64,000 nt of DNA from Natrinema saccharevitans (GCF_001953745.1 NZ_LWLN01000001.1:2976001-3040000), one strand, 5' to 3'. Numbered from the stretch's first letter, positions 28,346 to 37,838 are shown. Notes: generated by a model from the sequence alone, not told the origin. Translations and numbers: made by a program.

Positions 28346-28477
28346 CCTCGCGCGTTTTCCCGATGCAGTTTTCGAGCGAGAAGCGCCGCGATGGGCGAAG
28401 GCTGCTTTCGACCAACTGAAATATGTCTGCATTCATATTTACCACTACTGGTTTGAGACATTAACGTATAGAGTAAA

Positions 28478-28888
28478 ATGAATGTCAAACAGACCGGCGA
28501 CGAAACGGAAGCGCGGATCATTGCAGCACTCATCGCAGAGGGATACACCGTCTCCGTTCCGTTCGGCGACAACGACAAGTACGATCTCGTCTTAGATGCT
28601 GGCCGCCGATTGCTCCGAATCCAGTGCAAGACTGGGTGGATCGAGGACGACGTCGTGCGGTTCAAAACGGCCAGCAAAACAACGACGGACGGAACCGTGA
28701 CGATGGATAACTACGACGGCGAAGTGGATGCGTTCGCCGTTCGCTGCAAAGAAACCGGGACGTTGTACTGGGTACCGATCGACGACGTCGGAAAGAAAAG
28801 TACGTACTTACGATTGACGGAGCCGGAGATCGATCACCCGAGCGTCAAGCTCGCCGAGAGGTACCGCCTCGAGAATCGACTCCCGTGA
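28478..28888 (+). CDS. PD-(D/E)XK nuclease-like protein (group I intron-associated endonuclease family type)
   Basis: 136 residues. Candidate catalytic residues are Asp36 in KYDLVLD and the Gln49-x-Lys51 pair in RIQCKTGW, preceded by Glu10 in an N-terminal helix (ETEARIIAALIAEGY). This matches small PD-(D/E)XK proteins of the PDDEXK_5 type. No intron is visible nearby. It lies just 3' of the duplicated tRNA-Asp region, a typical integration hotspot, so it may be a residue of a mobile element. A TATA-like run is found just upstream (CATTAACGTATAGAG). Confidence 0.75.
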   Translation: MNVKQTGDETEARIIAALIAEGYTVSVPFGDNDKYDLVLDAGRRLLRIQCKTGWIEDDVVRFKTASKTTTDGTVTMDNYDGEVDAFAVRCKETGTLYWVPIDDVGKKSTYLRLTEPEIDHPSVKLAERYRLENRLP

Positions 28889-29165
28889 TCGCCGTACGGC
28901 GTTCGCCGTGCCTTTTCTCGCGGGTTCGGTTGAGCCGGTCTCGAGAGGTAGGTTTCTCGACCGGTCCGATCACGCAGTACGAAATCGATGAAGAACCCGG
29001 GTGCGGATTAATATCCGCTACAGCCCTGTTCCGTTATCCATCACTCGATGAAGTTAGCAGGCCCTCGGCGTCTATCCTAATATATTAGTACTCATGTGAG
29101 ACTCGAATAGATAAACCGGCGATAATGTACTGCTAGAACTGCGGTTCGTCGGTCTCAGCGGAACC

Positions 29166-31280
29166 ATGTCACAACCGATCACCGTACTCATCGTCGACAA
29201 CGAACCCGGATTCGCGGACCTCGCCGGCGAGAGGCTCGAGCGCGAACGCGAGTCGATCGTCGCCCTCTCGGCGACGGACGGCCGGGAGGCGCTTGAGTTC
29301 ATCGAGCGGCGGGACGTCGACTGTATCGTCAGCGACTACGAGATGCCGGAGATGACCGGCCTCGAGCTGTTAGAGCGGGTCCGTGAGGACGATCCGGACC
29401 TTCCCTTTATTCTCTTTACCGGGCGCGGATCGGAGGAGATCGCCAGCGAGGCGATCGCAGCGGGGGTCACACAGTACCTCCAGAAAGGGTCAGGCAAGAA
29501 GCAGTACGCCCTGTTGGCAAACCAGGTCACGAACGCCGTCGCCCAGTACCGAACCGAGACGGAACTCCGGGAGAGCGAGCGCCGGTACGAGCGGACGCTG
29601 ACGACGCTCCACGAGACGACGCGGGACCTGATGCGGGCCGAAACCAAAGACGAGATCTATCGGTCGGCGGTCGAGACGGCCGACGAGATCCTCGAGGTAG
29701 CCGTCGCCGCGGCCTACGCGTTCGAGCCGACCGCGGGCGTCCTCGAGCATGCGGCGTCGACGGGCCAATCCCTCGAGCCGGGGGACCCGGAGACGCGCTT
29801 CGAGCGAGGTGAGGGGCTCGTCTGGGAGGTGTTCTCGGAGGGGGAAAGCGCCCGTTACGAGGACGTCACTCGCGGGGACGGCATCGAGACGGTGAGCCGG
29901 TGCGAGGCGATCGTGCCGCTCGGAACTCACGGCGTGTTGATCGCGGGAACGGAGGTCACTGACGGATTCGACGAGACGATGACGGAGCTGTTGCACATCC
30001 TGGGGGCCAACACGGAGGCCGCGTTGGATCGGGCCGAGCGCGAGCAGTTGCTTCGGGATCACGACCGGACGTTAACCCAGCAAAACGAGGAGCTGACGCG
30101 GCTCAATCACACGAACGAGATCGTCCGCGAAATCAATCACGGGGTCGCACAGGCGTCGACGCGGGACGAAATCGAAGCGATCGTCTGCGATCGACTCGCC
30201 GAGACGGACCGGTATCGCTTCGCCTGGATCGCCGCGAGCGACGACGATCCGCCCGTCCCGGCTGCCTGGGCCGGCATCGACGCCGCATACATCGACCGGA
30301 TCCGCGACGACGGGGAGCGCGCACCCGAGATCGGACTGGTCCGGGAGACGCTCGAGGGTGACGGCGTCCGGACGGTCCGGGACGTCCTCGAGGCCGACGG
30401 GTGGCAGTCGCGGCGCAAGGAGGCGTTGACCTACGGCTATCAGACGGTACTGGGCGTGCCGTTGGTCGCCGACGAGCGCCGGCACGGCGCCCTGGTGGTC
30501 CACGTCGCGGGGGCCGACTCGGTCCGCGAGAGCGAGCGCGAGGTACTGGGCGAGCTCGGGGAGACGATCGGCCACGCGATCCGGTCGGTCGAGCGGACGC
30601 GCGCGATGGTGACCGACAGCCGTCTCGAACTCGAACTCGCGGTCGGGGACTCGCGGTTGTTGCTCAATCGCCTCTCCGACCACGCCGCAAACGCGGGGCC
30701 GGTCACGCTCGAGGGCGTGGTCGATCGGGGTGAGGACGGCGTCGTGCTTTTCATCAGCGCGCCGGCGACGGCGTCGTTGACCGACCTCGAGGCCGACTGG
30801 GCGTCGATCGAGACGCTGTCGGTCGTTTCCGAGGGCGACGACGAACGGCTGTTCGAACTCACCGTCGCGTCGACGCCGTTTCTCGACGTCTTGCGGACGT
30901 ACGACGTACAGATACGGAGGGCGACGGCCGAGGACGGGACGGCGACGCTCGTCCTCGAGGTACCACAGGAGGTCGAGATCCGGTCGCTGGTCGAGGCGAT
31001 CAGGGAAGAGTACCCCGAAACGGAACTGGTGGCCAAACGCGAACGGACGGGAACGATATCGGCGCGACAGCTCGATACGCATCTGGCCGAGCGACTCACC
31101 GACAAGCAGTTCGAAGCGCTGCAGGCGGCCCACTACAGCGGCTTCTTCGAGTGGCCGCGCGAGAGTACTGGTGAGGAGCTGGCGGACGCACTGGACGTGT
31201 CGTCGCCGACCTACCACTATCACCTCCGTGCGGCCGAACGAAAGCTCGTTTCGTTGGCGTTCGACGGAACCGCTAACTGA
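29166..31280 (+). CDS. Response regulator-GAF-HTH10 (bacterioopsin activator-like) regulator
   Basis: 704 residues. The receiver domain spans 1-120 with phospho-acceptor Asp57 in VDCIVSDYEM, preceded by VDNEPGF and followed by FTGRGSEEIASEAI. Two GAF-like domains lie about 150-280 and 315-460 (FAWIAASDDDPP, GYQTVLGVPLVADERRHGALV). The C-terminal Bat-type region ends with an HTH-10 domain (LTDKQFEALQAAHYSGFFEW, TGEELADALDVSSPTYHYHL). It should be a cytosolic two-component transcription factor. The inducing kinase is not adjacent. Confidence 0.9.
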   Translation: MSQPITVLIVDNEPGFADLAGERLERERESIVALSATDGREALEFIERRDVDCIVSDYEMPEMTGLELLERVREDDPDLPFILFTGRGSEEIASEAIAAGVTQYLQKGSGKKQYALLANQVTNAVAQYRTETELRESERRYERTLTTLHETTRDLMRAETKDEIYRSAVETADEILEVAVAAAYAFEPTAGVLEHAASTGQSLEPGDPETRFERGEGLVWEVFSEGESARYEDVTRGDGIETVSRCEAIVPLGTHGVLIAGTEVTDGFDETMTELLHILGANTEAALDRAEREQLLRDHDRTLTQQNEELTRLNHTNEIVREINHGVAQASTRDEIEAIVCDRLAETDRYRFAWIAASDDDPPVPAAWAGIDAAYIDRIRDDGERAPEIGLVRETLEGDGVRTVRDVLEADGWQSRRKEALTYGYQTVLGVPLVADERRHGALVVHVAGADSVRESEREVLGELGETIGHAIRSVERTRAMVTDSRLELELAVGDSRLLLNRLSDHAANAGPVTLEGVVDRGEDGVVLFISAPATASLTDLEADWASIETLSVVSEGDDERLFELTVASTPFLDVLRTYDVQIRRATAEDGTATLVLEVPQEVEIRSLVEAIREEYPETELVAKRERTGTISARQLDTHLAERLTDKQFEALQAAHYSGFFEWPRESTGEELADALDVSSPTYHYHLRAAERKLVSLAFDGTAN

Positions 31281-31913
31281 TTAGTACACGTTTGCTGTCG
31301 ACACCAAGGGATTAGAGATCATAGTTAACTCGCATCGGTTCGTATCGCCAAGCGGCGATCTGCAATCGATTGTCGCCATCCCCAATCCCCCCACCCCCTT
31401 TCCCTGAACTCGCACTCGAGAGCGACCGCTGGCTCTCGTAGATCGTGCCATCGGCCGAGTCGAGTGGACTCGAACTGATCCCGAACCGGCGATTCGTCGG
31501 GCCGTCAGCCGTTCGTGGGGACACCAGCGGACGACCGATAACTGAACTCGACGGGAGAGATCGGACTGAAACGATCGACGCTCCAATCCGATGCAGTCGT
31601 GGGGGGAGGTGTATCGCAACTTTGGTGGCGACTATAGTAGCTGCCATTAGTTATTGTCTAATGAGATACTAATTGATTAGTAGTAATATCTCGATGGTGC
31701 TAATATATTAGAAGACATTCTTAACCCCCACCGGCACGTACCCCGAAGTGGCGATACGAGACAGACTGTCGCCACCCCCACCCCCTTTCCCCACCCCTTT
31801 CCCCCACTTCCCGCTCAGCGACAGCGACTCCGAACAATATCGTGGCGGGACCGACCGTCAAGACGGTGTAATCGGTCCGCGAGCGATAGACGACGATGTC
31901 AACGAGACGATCG
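31281..31913. other. Intergenic region with C-rich repeats, a half repeat and AT palindromes
   Basis: 633 bp without a credible gene. It contains two related C-rich blocks (about 31340-31412 and 31732-31815, both TGTCGCCA-C/T-CCCC then CCCCACCCCCTTTCCC) and a single arm of the 86-bp repeat. An AT-rich stretch (31646-31725) has the palindrome CTAATATATTAG at 31700-31711; the same 12-mer is at 29077-29088, upstream of the response-regulator gene. Confidence 0.55.
31632..31645. repeat. Single arm of the 86-bp palindromic repeat (fragment E)
   Basis: CTATAGTAGCTGCC matches the outer arm of copies A and C for the first ten bases. No matching right arm follows. It looks like a truncated copy, beside the AT-rich stretch. 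Confidence 0.4.
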
Positions 31914-32684
31914 TCAACGGGACGATCGTCGCCGGGACTGCCCGTCACCTGTGTCTTCCCACTCGATCCAGTTGTGTTCCCAGCCCCGGCGGGATTCGGC
32001 GCGTCGCTGGGCACGCTCGCGGTCCTCGCGGGTCGTCCGGTTGCGCTCGACCGCGCCGGACTGCTCGCCTTCCACGAGGAGCGGATCGAACGAAACGGGC
32101 TCGAACCGGTCGACCACGCCGTCGCTCGAGACGGCCTCGAGGCGCTGTTTCTGGGTACCACGAGGGAAGACGAGTCGACCGCAGTCGGTCAACTGTTCGA
32201 GCAGCGCACGCGGCGGATCGACCGCGGCCGCCTCGAGCAGGACGCGATCGAAGGGCGCGTACTCGGGGAGGCCGTCCGCGCCGTCGCGGCGGTCGACGAG
32301 GACGCCCTCGTAGCCCGCCTCGGCGAGGTTGCCGCGGGCCTCGACGACCAGCGGCCGCGAGATGTCGACGGCGTGGACGTTCGTCTCGCCGACGATCTCG
32401 GCCGCCACGGCGGCGGTGTAGCCGACGCCGGCACCGACGATCAACACCGTCTGGTCGGGCTCGAGGGACAGCGCCTGTAGCAGGCGGGCGACGGTGCTGG
32501 GGGCGAGGACGCGCGTCCCGAGCGCCTCGTGGTCGCGATCGGCGTAGGCCGTCCGCTCGTCGTCGACGAACGCGTGGCGCGGGACGTCGCGCATCGCGAC
32601 GGCCACGTCCTCGTCACCCAGCACGTCCCTGGGCGGAGACTCGAGACCGTCGACCATGTCCTCGCGCAGTACCGCGGGTTCCAT
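31914..32684 (-). CDS. Protein-L-isoaspartate O-methyltransferase-like protein (divergent paralogue)
   Basis: 256 residues from the ATG at 32684 (MEPAVLREDMV). It has the PCMT layout: RHAFVDDERTAYADRDHEALG, then ATVARLLQ-like, then the SAM-binding strand VLIVGAGVGYTAAVAAE. Normal PCMTs have VLEIGTGxGY; here Glu-Ile-Gly-Thr is replaced by Ile-Val-Gly-Ala. The C-terminal 50 residues (RNRTTREDRERAQRRAESRRGWEHNWIEW in part) are an Arg-rich extension. It overlaps no gene and lies 61 bp from its paralogue on the same strand. Activity on isoaspartate is uncertain. Confidence 0.75.
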   Translation of the reverse strand: MEPAVLREDMVDGLESPPRDVLGDEDVAVAMRDVPRHAFVDDERTAYADRDHEALGTRVLAPSTVARLLQALSLEPDQTVLIVGAGVGYTAAVAAEIVGETNVHAVDISRPLVVEARGNLAEAGYEGVLVDRRDGADGLPEYAPFDRVLLEAAAVDPPRALLEQLTDCGRLVFPRGTQKQRLEAVSSDGVVDRFEPVSFDPLLVEGEQSGAVERNRTTREDRERAQRRAESRRGWEHNWIEWEDTGDGQSRRRSSR

Positions 32685-32745
32685 ACGCCAGCTATCGGGG
32701 CGGCGGTTATGAATGGCGCGCTTGCGGGGAGATGCCGTCACACGG

Positions 32746-33375
32746 TTAGCCGCGCATCTCGACGAACCGGACGCCGCCGCGTTCAGTCCGCTCGAGCGAG
32801 CCGTCCGTGCGTTTCGTCGCGTCGACGAGCGTCTGGCGGCCGGTCCCGATCGGCGCGAGCAGTTGGCCGCCGGGCCGGACCTGCTCGACGACTGGAGCCG
32901 GGAACTCGGCGGCGGCACAGGTGAAGTAGACGGCATCGTAGGGCGCGTGGTCCGGCCAGCCCTCGCGCCCGTCGCCGACCCGGATCGAGACGCCGTCGTA
33001 ACCCAGATCGGAGAGTCGCTCGCGCGCCCGGTCGGCCAGTTCGGCGCTGTACTCGACGCTGTAGACGTTTTCGTCGCCGGCCAGCTCGGCCGTGACGGCC
33101 GCGTGGTAGCCACAGCCGGTGCCGATCTCGAGGACCGCATCGCCGGACTCGACGGCGAGCAGGTCGGCCATGATCGCGACCATGTGCGGCGCGCTGATCG
33201 TCTGCCCGTCGCCGATCGGCAGCGGGCGGTCGGCGTAGGCGCTGTCTCGGCGGTCCGGCGGGACGAACTCGTGACGCGGGACCGCCTCGAGGGCCGCGAG
33301 GACGCGGTCGTCGTCGACGCGGGCCGCGACGGTCTCGAGCATCCGCTGACGGGCGGTCTCGTAGCTGTCGGTCAT
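32746..33375 (-). CDS. pcm: Protein-L-isoaspartate O-methyltransferase
   Basis: 209 residues from the ATG at 33375 (MTDSYETARQRM). Motif ISAPHMVAIMADLL precedes the SAM-binding loop VLEIGTGCGYHAAV, followed by YSVEYSAELADRA and FTCAAAEFPAPVVEQVRPGGQLLAPIG. It repairs damaged Asp/Asn residues in proteins using SAM, cytosolic. It is upstream of and probably cotranscribed with the divergent paralogue. Confidence 0.92.
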   Translation of the reverse strand: MTDSYETARQRMLETVAARVDDDRVLAALEAVPRHEFVPPDRRDSAYADRPLPIGDGQTISAPHMVAIMADLLAVESGDAVLEIGTGCGYHAAVTAELAGDENVYSVEYSAELADRARERLSDLGYDGVSIRVGDGREGWPDHAPYDAVYFTCAAAEFPAPVVEQVRPGGQLLAPIGTGRQTLVDATKRTDGSLERTERGGVRFVEMRG

Positions 33376-33536
33376 GGTCGAGAGTACGGGCTCGGGCCAC
33401 GTATGCGGTCGGGTAGCAGGTACCGGCACCGACCGGAGCCGCGACTGACGGGAGAGTGCGACTCTCGAGGCAGAAATCGTCGGTAAGTAGCAGTGGGGAG
33501 CCGACACGAGCCGGACGGTTCGGCGACGTCGTCCGA

Positions 33537-34190
33537 CTACCAGGCCGACCAGGCGCTGCTCTGCTCGTCGTAGGCGTAGACGCGCTTGATGTCCTTCGCG
33601 AAGCCGGTGTCGCCCGGTACCTCGAAGCGGTCCCGGCGGTAGCCCTCGGCGTCGCCGCGGACGACGAAGGCGTCGATCTCGAACTCGTCGTCGCCGAACG
33701 ACTCGACTGCGCCGACCTCGAACTCGTAGTCGCCGGGGACCTGGACCGTAACGGAGCGGCTGTCGTCTTTCGAGCCGTCCTGCGGATGGACGGTGACGTT
33801 GACCGCCACGTTGTCGACCTCGCGAGTCCAGACGGTCTCGAGCTCGTCCGCGGGGGCCTCCTCGACTCGCTTGTGGCCCTCGAGTTCGACGCTCGTGACT
33901 CGAACCGTCGAGAGGACTGCCTCGGTCTCTAAGATGAACTCGTCGCCGACCGCGATTTCCTCGTCTTCGGGCGCGGTGACGTTCGCGGTGAAGGACTCGC
34001 CGCTCTGGGAGACGACGACGTCCAGCGTCACTTCGCGCTCGCTGTCTGGCTGGACCTTGTGGACGTGACTGCACTCGCTGCAACGAACGGTGTAGGTGCC
34101 GCCGCCTTCCGTCAGTACCTCGTGGACCGTCTCGAGGTCCGGCGAACAGGAGGGACAGGGCGTCGGAACCCGATCCGGTGTCTCGCTCAT
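33537..34190 (-). CDS. HVO_0476-type zinc-finger protein
   Basis: 217 residues. The N-terminal zinc ribbon has CPSC (residues 12-15) and CSEC (about 37-40). Beta-rich domains follow (VTLDVVVSQSGESFTANVTAPEDEE in part, FILETEAVLSTVRVTSVEL). I recognise it as the haloarchaeal HVO_0476 family. Function is unknown; a nucleic-acid or protein-binding role is plausible. Confidence 0.8.
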   Translation of the reverse strand: MSETPDRVPTPCPSCSPDLETVHEVLTEGGGTYTVRCSECSHVHKVQPDSEREVTLDVVVSQSGESFTANVTAPEDEEIAVGDEFILETEAVLSTVRVTSVELEGHKRVEEAPADELETVWTREVDNVAVNVTVHPQDGSKDDSRSVTVQVPGDYEFEVGAVESFGDDEFEIDAFVVRGDAEGYRRDRFEVPGDTGFAKDIKRVYAYDEQSSAWSAW

Positions 34191-34257
34191 GACCCGCTCT
34201 AGACGCTACGCACTGAAAAGGCGATTGAACCCGTCGCGCCCGTGCGAACGACGCTCA

Positions 34258-34839
34258 TCAGTTGTCCTGGATCGCGTCGATGACCATCGCCGCGGCCACG
34301 ACGGGCTCTTTTGGGACGTCACTGGCATCGTCGATGGTGATGTCGTAACGGTCGCGCAGCCCGATCCGCCCGTTGATCGAGCCGACGTGTGAGCCCGACT
34401 GGTCCGTGATCTCGTACTTGTGGGGGATCAGCCCGCCGAACGGAACGAGATCCCGAGCCAGCGTCACCAGCGCGCCGCGGGAGTCGATCGCGGCCAGTTT
34501 CTCCTCGGTCGTCGCGTCGCGGATCGTCCACGTGTCCTGCAACAGCGAGTAGTCGTTGTCCAGAATCACGAGGTCCTCGCCGGTCTGTGCGTCCGAGAGG
34601 AGGTAGTTGCCCGCGACGTCGATGATACCGCCGGCCTTCACGGTGAAGACCTCGTTGCCCTCGCCGTCGACGAAGGGGAACTCCTCTTTCATCTTCAGCA
34701 TCTTCTGTTTCCCTTTGAGAACGGTGTCGCCGGCGCTATCGATGGCCCTGTACTTGTTCCGGACGAACCCCTGCTCGACCGTGTACCGGTCGTCGGTCAG
34801 TTCGATCCCCCGAATGTCGTACGCTCGAGAGTCGCTCAT
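34258..34839 (-). CDS. LURP-one-related / scramblase-like protein
   Basis: About 193 residues from the ATG at 34839 (MSDSRAYDIRG). The pattern is a 12-stranded Tubby/LURP-like barrel: VRNKYRAIDSAGDTVLKGKQKMLKMKEEFPF in part, DVAGNYLLSDAQTGEDLV, DTWTIRDATTEEKLAAI, GSHVGSINGRIGLRDRY. It is conserved in haloarchaea without known function and may bind lipid or act as a scaffold. No signal peptide or obvious membrane segment. Confidence 0.78.
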   Translation of the reverse strand: MSDSRAYDIRGIELTDDRYTVEQGFVRNKYRAIDSAGDTVLKGKQKMLKMKEEFPFVDGEGNEVFTVKAGGIIDVAGNYLLSDAQTGEDLVILDNDYSLLQDTWTIRDATTEEKLAAIDSRGALVTLARDLVPFGGLIPHKYEITDQSGSHVGSINGRIGLRDRYDITIDDASDVPKEPVVAAAMVIDAIQDN

Positions 34840-34910
34840 AGCTGCGGTCACGCGGTGCCATCACTTGAATCCACTAGGTTCGAACACTTTCGAAGCGAAG
34901 CGAAGCGCGG

Positions 34911-35867
34911 TCAGCCGTCGGTCGGCGTCGGCAGATCGATGGGGTCGCCGTCGGCGTACACCGTCGGCTCGCGGAGGATGCCGTCGAGATGGATCGGCGC
35001 GTCCGTCTCGCCGCCGATCCCCGCGTCGTCGCCGATCGCGATGTGGACGGTCCCGCCCGCCTTCTCGTCTAAGAGGACCGAGCCGACGAGTTCGGTGACC
35101 GCGACGTTCGTTCCGATTCCCAGTTCGGCGAGATTGTAGGCGGCGTCGTCGACCTTCTGGGCCGCGTTCTCGACGGTTTCGCGGATCTCGTCGTCGGAGA
35201 TGTGCGTGACCAGACCGTCCTCGACCTCGAAGGTGAGCCGCCGGTCGTCCGCGAGCAGTCCGTGCGGGCGCATCGTCCCGTCGACGACGAAGGTGCCGTC
35301 GGCGGTCTCGGGGCTGATGAAGACCTCGCCCGCGGGCAGGTTCGACATCTCGCCGGGCTCGTGGACGATACCGGTGTCGGCGAGCCACTCCCGGCGGCCG
35401 ACGCCGAAGGTGATGTCGGTCCCGGCATCGGTCGTGACCCGGATCTCGTCGGCGTCGGCGACCTGCTCGTGAACTCCCTCGCAATGGGCCGCGATCGAGT
35501 CGTAATCGGCCTCGAGCCCCGTCGTGAACACGTCCTCGGTGATCCCCGGCAGGGTCGCGACCCGCGCCCCGGCCGCGTTGGCCTCGGTCCGGGCGCGGGT
35601 GTGACTCAGGCTCTTTGTCGTCGGCGCGAGGACCACGTCGGCCCCGGCCATCGCCGCCGCGACGGGTTCGGGGGGCTCGCTGCCGTGCGTGTCGCCCGGC
35701 GGATACCGGACGATCACCGCGTCGTCGGTGATCTCCGCCGCTACCTCGTAGAGTGCCTCGCCGATCCGCTCGCGCTTGTCATCGGTGACGATCGCACACG
35801 ACTCAGCCGCGTCGAGAGCCAGACATTGGCGGACGGCCGTCTCCGCCGCCGCTCGAAGTGCTGCCAT
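34911..35867 (-). CDS. Aminopeptidase-like metallopeptidase (M29-like)
   Basis: 318 residues. It has TDAGTDITFGVGRREWLADTG (in part), NLPAGEVFISPETADGTFVVDG, and a C-terminal GGTVHIAIGDDAGIGGETDAPIHLDGI containing the late His, Gly and Asp residues of M29 thermophilic aminopeptidases. Many haloarchaeal genomes annotate it as aminopeptidase or leucyl aminopeptidase. Cytosolic peptide trimming is likely; catalytic residues are not proven here. Confidence 0.8.
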   Translation of the reverse strand: MAALRAAAETAVRQCLALDAAESCAIVTDDKRERIGEALYEVAAEITDDAVIVRYPPGDTHGSEPPEPVAAAMAGADVVLAPTTKSLSHTRARTEANAAGARVATLPGITEDVFTTGLEADYDSIAAHCEGVHEQVADADEIRVTTDAGTDITFGVGRREWLADTGIVHEPGEMSNLPAGEVFISPETADGTFVVDGTMRPHGLLADDRRLTFEVEDGLVTHISDDEIRETVENAAQKVDDAAYNLAELGIGTNVAVTELVGSVLLDEKAGGTVHIAIGDDAGIGGETDAPIHLDGILREPTVYADGDPIDLPTPTDG

Positions 35868-36079
35868 ACACTACTCTGGGGTAAGCGGGCCGATATGTCT
35901 TGCCCTCGGCCCGTCGCCGGCACGCGGTCCGCTCGGTCCCGACGCGGTAGGTCGGCGGCTCGAGCGCGCCGTCCGAGCGCCGAGATCGGCCTCGAGAGGG
36001 ATCGAAACTCCGATCCGAGTAAACGTCGGCTGTGACGGCTCGAAACGATTATCCCGCTCGGTGGTCCACTCCCGAGCAT

Positions 36080-37093
36080 ATGCAACAGGTCGCGATCAAC
36101 GGCTACGGCACGATCGGCAAACGCGTCGCGGACGCGGTCCGACAGCAGCCCGACATGGAGGTACTGGGCGTCGCGAAGACCCGCCCCAACTTCGAGGCCG
36201 AGACGGCGGTCGAGAAGGGCTTCCCGCTGTACGCGGCCGTCGAGGAGCGCGAACACCTGTTCGACGAGGCCGGCCTCGAGATCGCCGGCCCCGTCGAGGA
36301 CCTCGTGGCCGAGGCCGACGTGGTCGTCGACGCCACGCCCTCGGGGATCGGTGCCCAGAACAGGGCCCTCTACGAGGAGTACGACACCCCGGCGCTCTAT
36401 CAGGGCGGCGAGGACGCCGACCTCGTCGACACGAGCTTCAACGCGCGCTCGAACTTCGAGGACGCCGCCGACGCCGACCACGTCCGCGTCGTCTCCTGTA
36501 ACACGACCGGACTCTCGCGGGTCATCGCTCCGCTGCGCGAGGAATACGGCGTCGAGAAGGTCCGCGCGACGCTGGTTCGACGCGGCGGCGACCCCGGCCA
36601 GACCTCCCGCGGCCCGATCAACGACATCCTGCCGAACCCGGTCACCATTCCGTCCCACCACGGTCCCGACGTCGAGACCATCTTCGACGATCTGGACATC
36701 GACACGCTCGGGATGAAGGTGCCCGCGACGCTGATGCACATGCACAGTCTCAACGTCACCGTAGCGGAGGAGGTCGACGCCGCCGAGGTCCGCGAGCTGC
36801 TGGCCGACGAGTCGCGCCTGTTCCTGATCCCCGAGCGGTTGGACATCGACGGCAGCGGTAAACTCAAGGAGTACGCGATGGACGCGGGCCGACCCCGCGG
36901 TGACATCTGGGAGAACTGCATCTGGGAGGAGTCGATCTCGACCGTCGGCGACGATCTCTATCTCTTCCAGGGGATCCACCAGGAGAGCGACGTCGTGCCC
37001 GAAAACGTCGACGCGATCCGCGCGGTGACCGGCAGCGCCGACGCCGCCGAGAGCATCGAGACCACAAACGAGACGCTCGGCATCGGACTCTAA
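36080..37093 (+). CDS. gap: Type II glyceraldehyde-3-phosphate dehydrogenase
   Basis: 337 residues from the ATG at 36080 ([20 protein letters not shown]). It has the N-terminal Rossmann motif NGYGTIG and catalytic Cys140 in [11 protein letters not shown], followed by the archaeal [17 protein letters not shown] and [11 protein letters not shown]. This is the archaeal (class II) enzyme, which in haloarchaea acts in gluconeogenesis; it can use NADP. It is monocistronic. Confidence 0.96.
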   Translation: MQQVAINGYGTIGKRVADAVRQQPDMEVLGVAKTRPNFEAETAVEKGFPLYAAVEEREHLFDEAGLEIAGPVEDLVAEADVVVDATPSGIGAQNRALYEEYDTPALYQGGEDADLVDTSFNARSNFEDAADADHVRVVSCNTTGLSRVIAPLREEYGVEKVRATLVRRGGDPGQTSRGPINDILPNPVTIPSHHGPDVETIFDDLDIDTLGMKVPATLMHMHSLNVTVAEEVDAAEVRELLADESRLFLIPERLDIDGSGKLKEYAMDAGRPRGDIWENCIWEESISTVGDDLYLFQGIHQESDVVPENVDAIRAVTGSADAAESIETTNETLGIGL

Positions 37094-37218
37094 CGGCTGG
37101 AGCGCCACGCGGTGTCGTGGCTCGACTCCTCGCAAACGGGCCGAACCACCACGGACGCGGCCGCCGATCCTATAGCGACGACAGAAAGTTTTTGCCACGT
37201 GGTCCCCTAAACCGCCAC

Positions 37219-37620
37219 ATGCGCCGAGACGACCGCGACGAACCCTTCGACGACCTGTTTCGCGAGATCGAGCGGATGATGAACGAGATGATGAACGGTG
37301 CGGACGCAAACGTCGATTTCGACTCCTCGAGCGACGTCGACAACGGCTTCGGCATGGACACCCACGTCGACATCCACGAGACCGACGACGAGGTCCGCGT
37401 CGTCGCCGACCTCCCCGGCGTCGAGAAGGACAACATCGAACTCGAGTGCGACGGCACGACCCTGACCATCTCCGCGGAAAGCGACCACCGCCAGTACGAC
37501 GAGCGCGTCTCCCTGCCCTCTCCCGTGAACGAACACACCGCCTCGGCGACCTACAACAACGGCGTCCTCGAGGTCGTCTTCGAGCAGGCCGAACAGTCCT
37601 CGGACATCAGCCTCGAGTAG
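37219..37620 (+). CDS. Hsp20/alpha-crystallin small heat-shock protein
   Basis: 133 residues from the ATG at 37219 (MRRDDRDEPFDDLF). The alpha-crystallin domain spans about 45-125: TDDEVRVVADLPGVEKDNIEL in part, TLTISAESDHRQYDERVSLP, and the closing ATYNNGVLEVVFE. The N-terminal region is Met/Asp-rich. It should form oligomers that hold unfolding proteins. An A/T-rich GAAAGTTTTTGCC lies about 30 nt upstream. Confidence 0.93.
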   Translation: MRRDDRDEPFDDLFREIERMMNEMMNGADANVDFDSSSDVDNGFGMDTHVDIHETDDEVRVVADLPGVEKDNIELECDGTTLTISAESDHRQYDERVSLPSPVNEHTASATYNNGVLEVVFEQAEQSSDISLE

Positions 37621-37838
37621 TCGGGCCGTCGCGGTCGCTCCCTCGTTTTCGGTATTGGCACTGAGAGTTTCGAGTGGCGTCGCTCTCCAAACCGACCGCG
37701 GAGTTCACGGGGTGGAAAGACCGGGTCCGGCTCACTCCGGATCGATACTCGCTTTGCGGTGGTCGGTCCGTATGCGTCTATATCGCGGTCGAACCCGGTT
37801 GCGGCCGTGTTCCGAACGAGCAGCCGTCGCCGCGGTGA

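Larger units (their letters stand above)
27660..28360 (+). repeat. Tandem duplication of the tRNA-Asp region
   Basis: Two diverged units (about 27660-27905 and 28108-28355) are offset by 448 bp. Each contains a box-A-like CTTAATACT, GTTGCGA just before the tRNA, the identical tRNA and the same downstream stem-loops (CTCAACTTCCACGAGCGGTC). About 200 bp of unrelated sequence separates the units. The tRNAs are identical while the flanks have drifted, suggesting selection or gene conversion on the tRNA. Confidence 0.8.

Noticed and set aside
31340-31815. C-rich repeated blocks considered as CRISPR or tandem repeat array
   Set aside because: Only two diverged blocks with unequal spacing and no regular spacers. 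No CRISPR array was found anywhere in the window.
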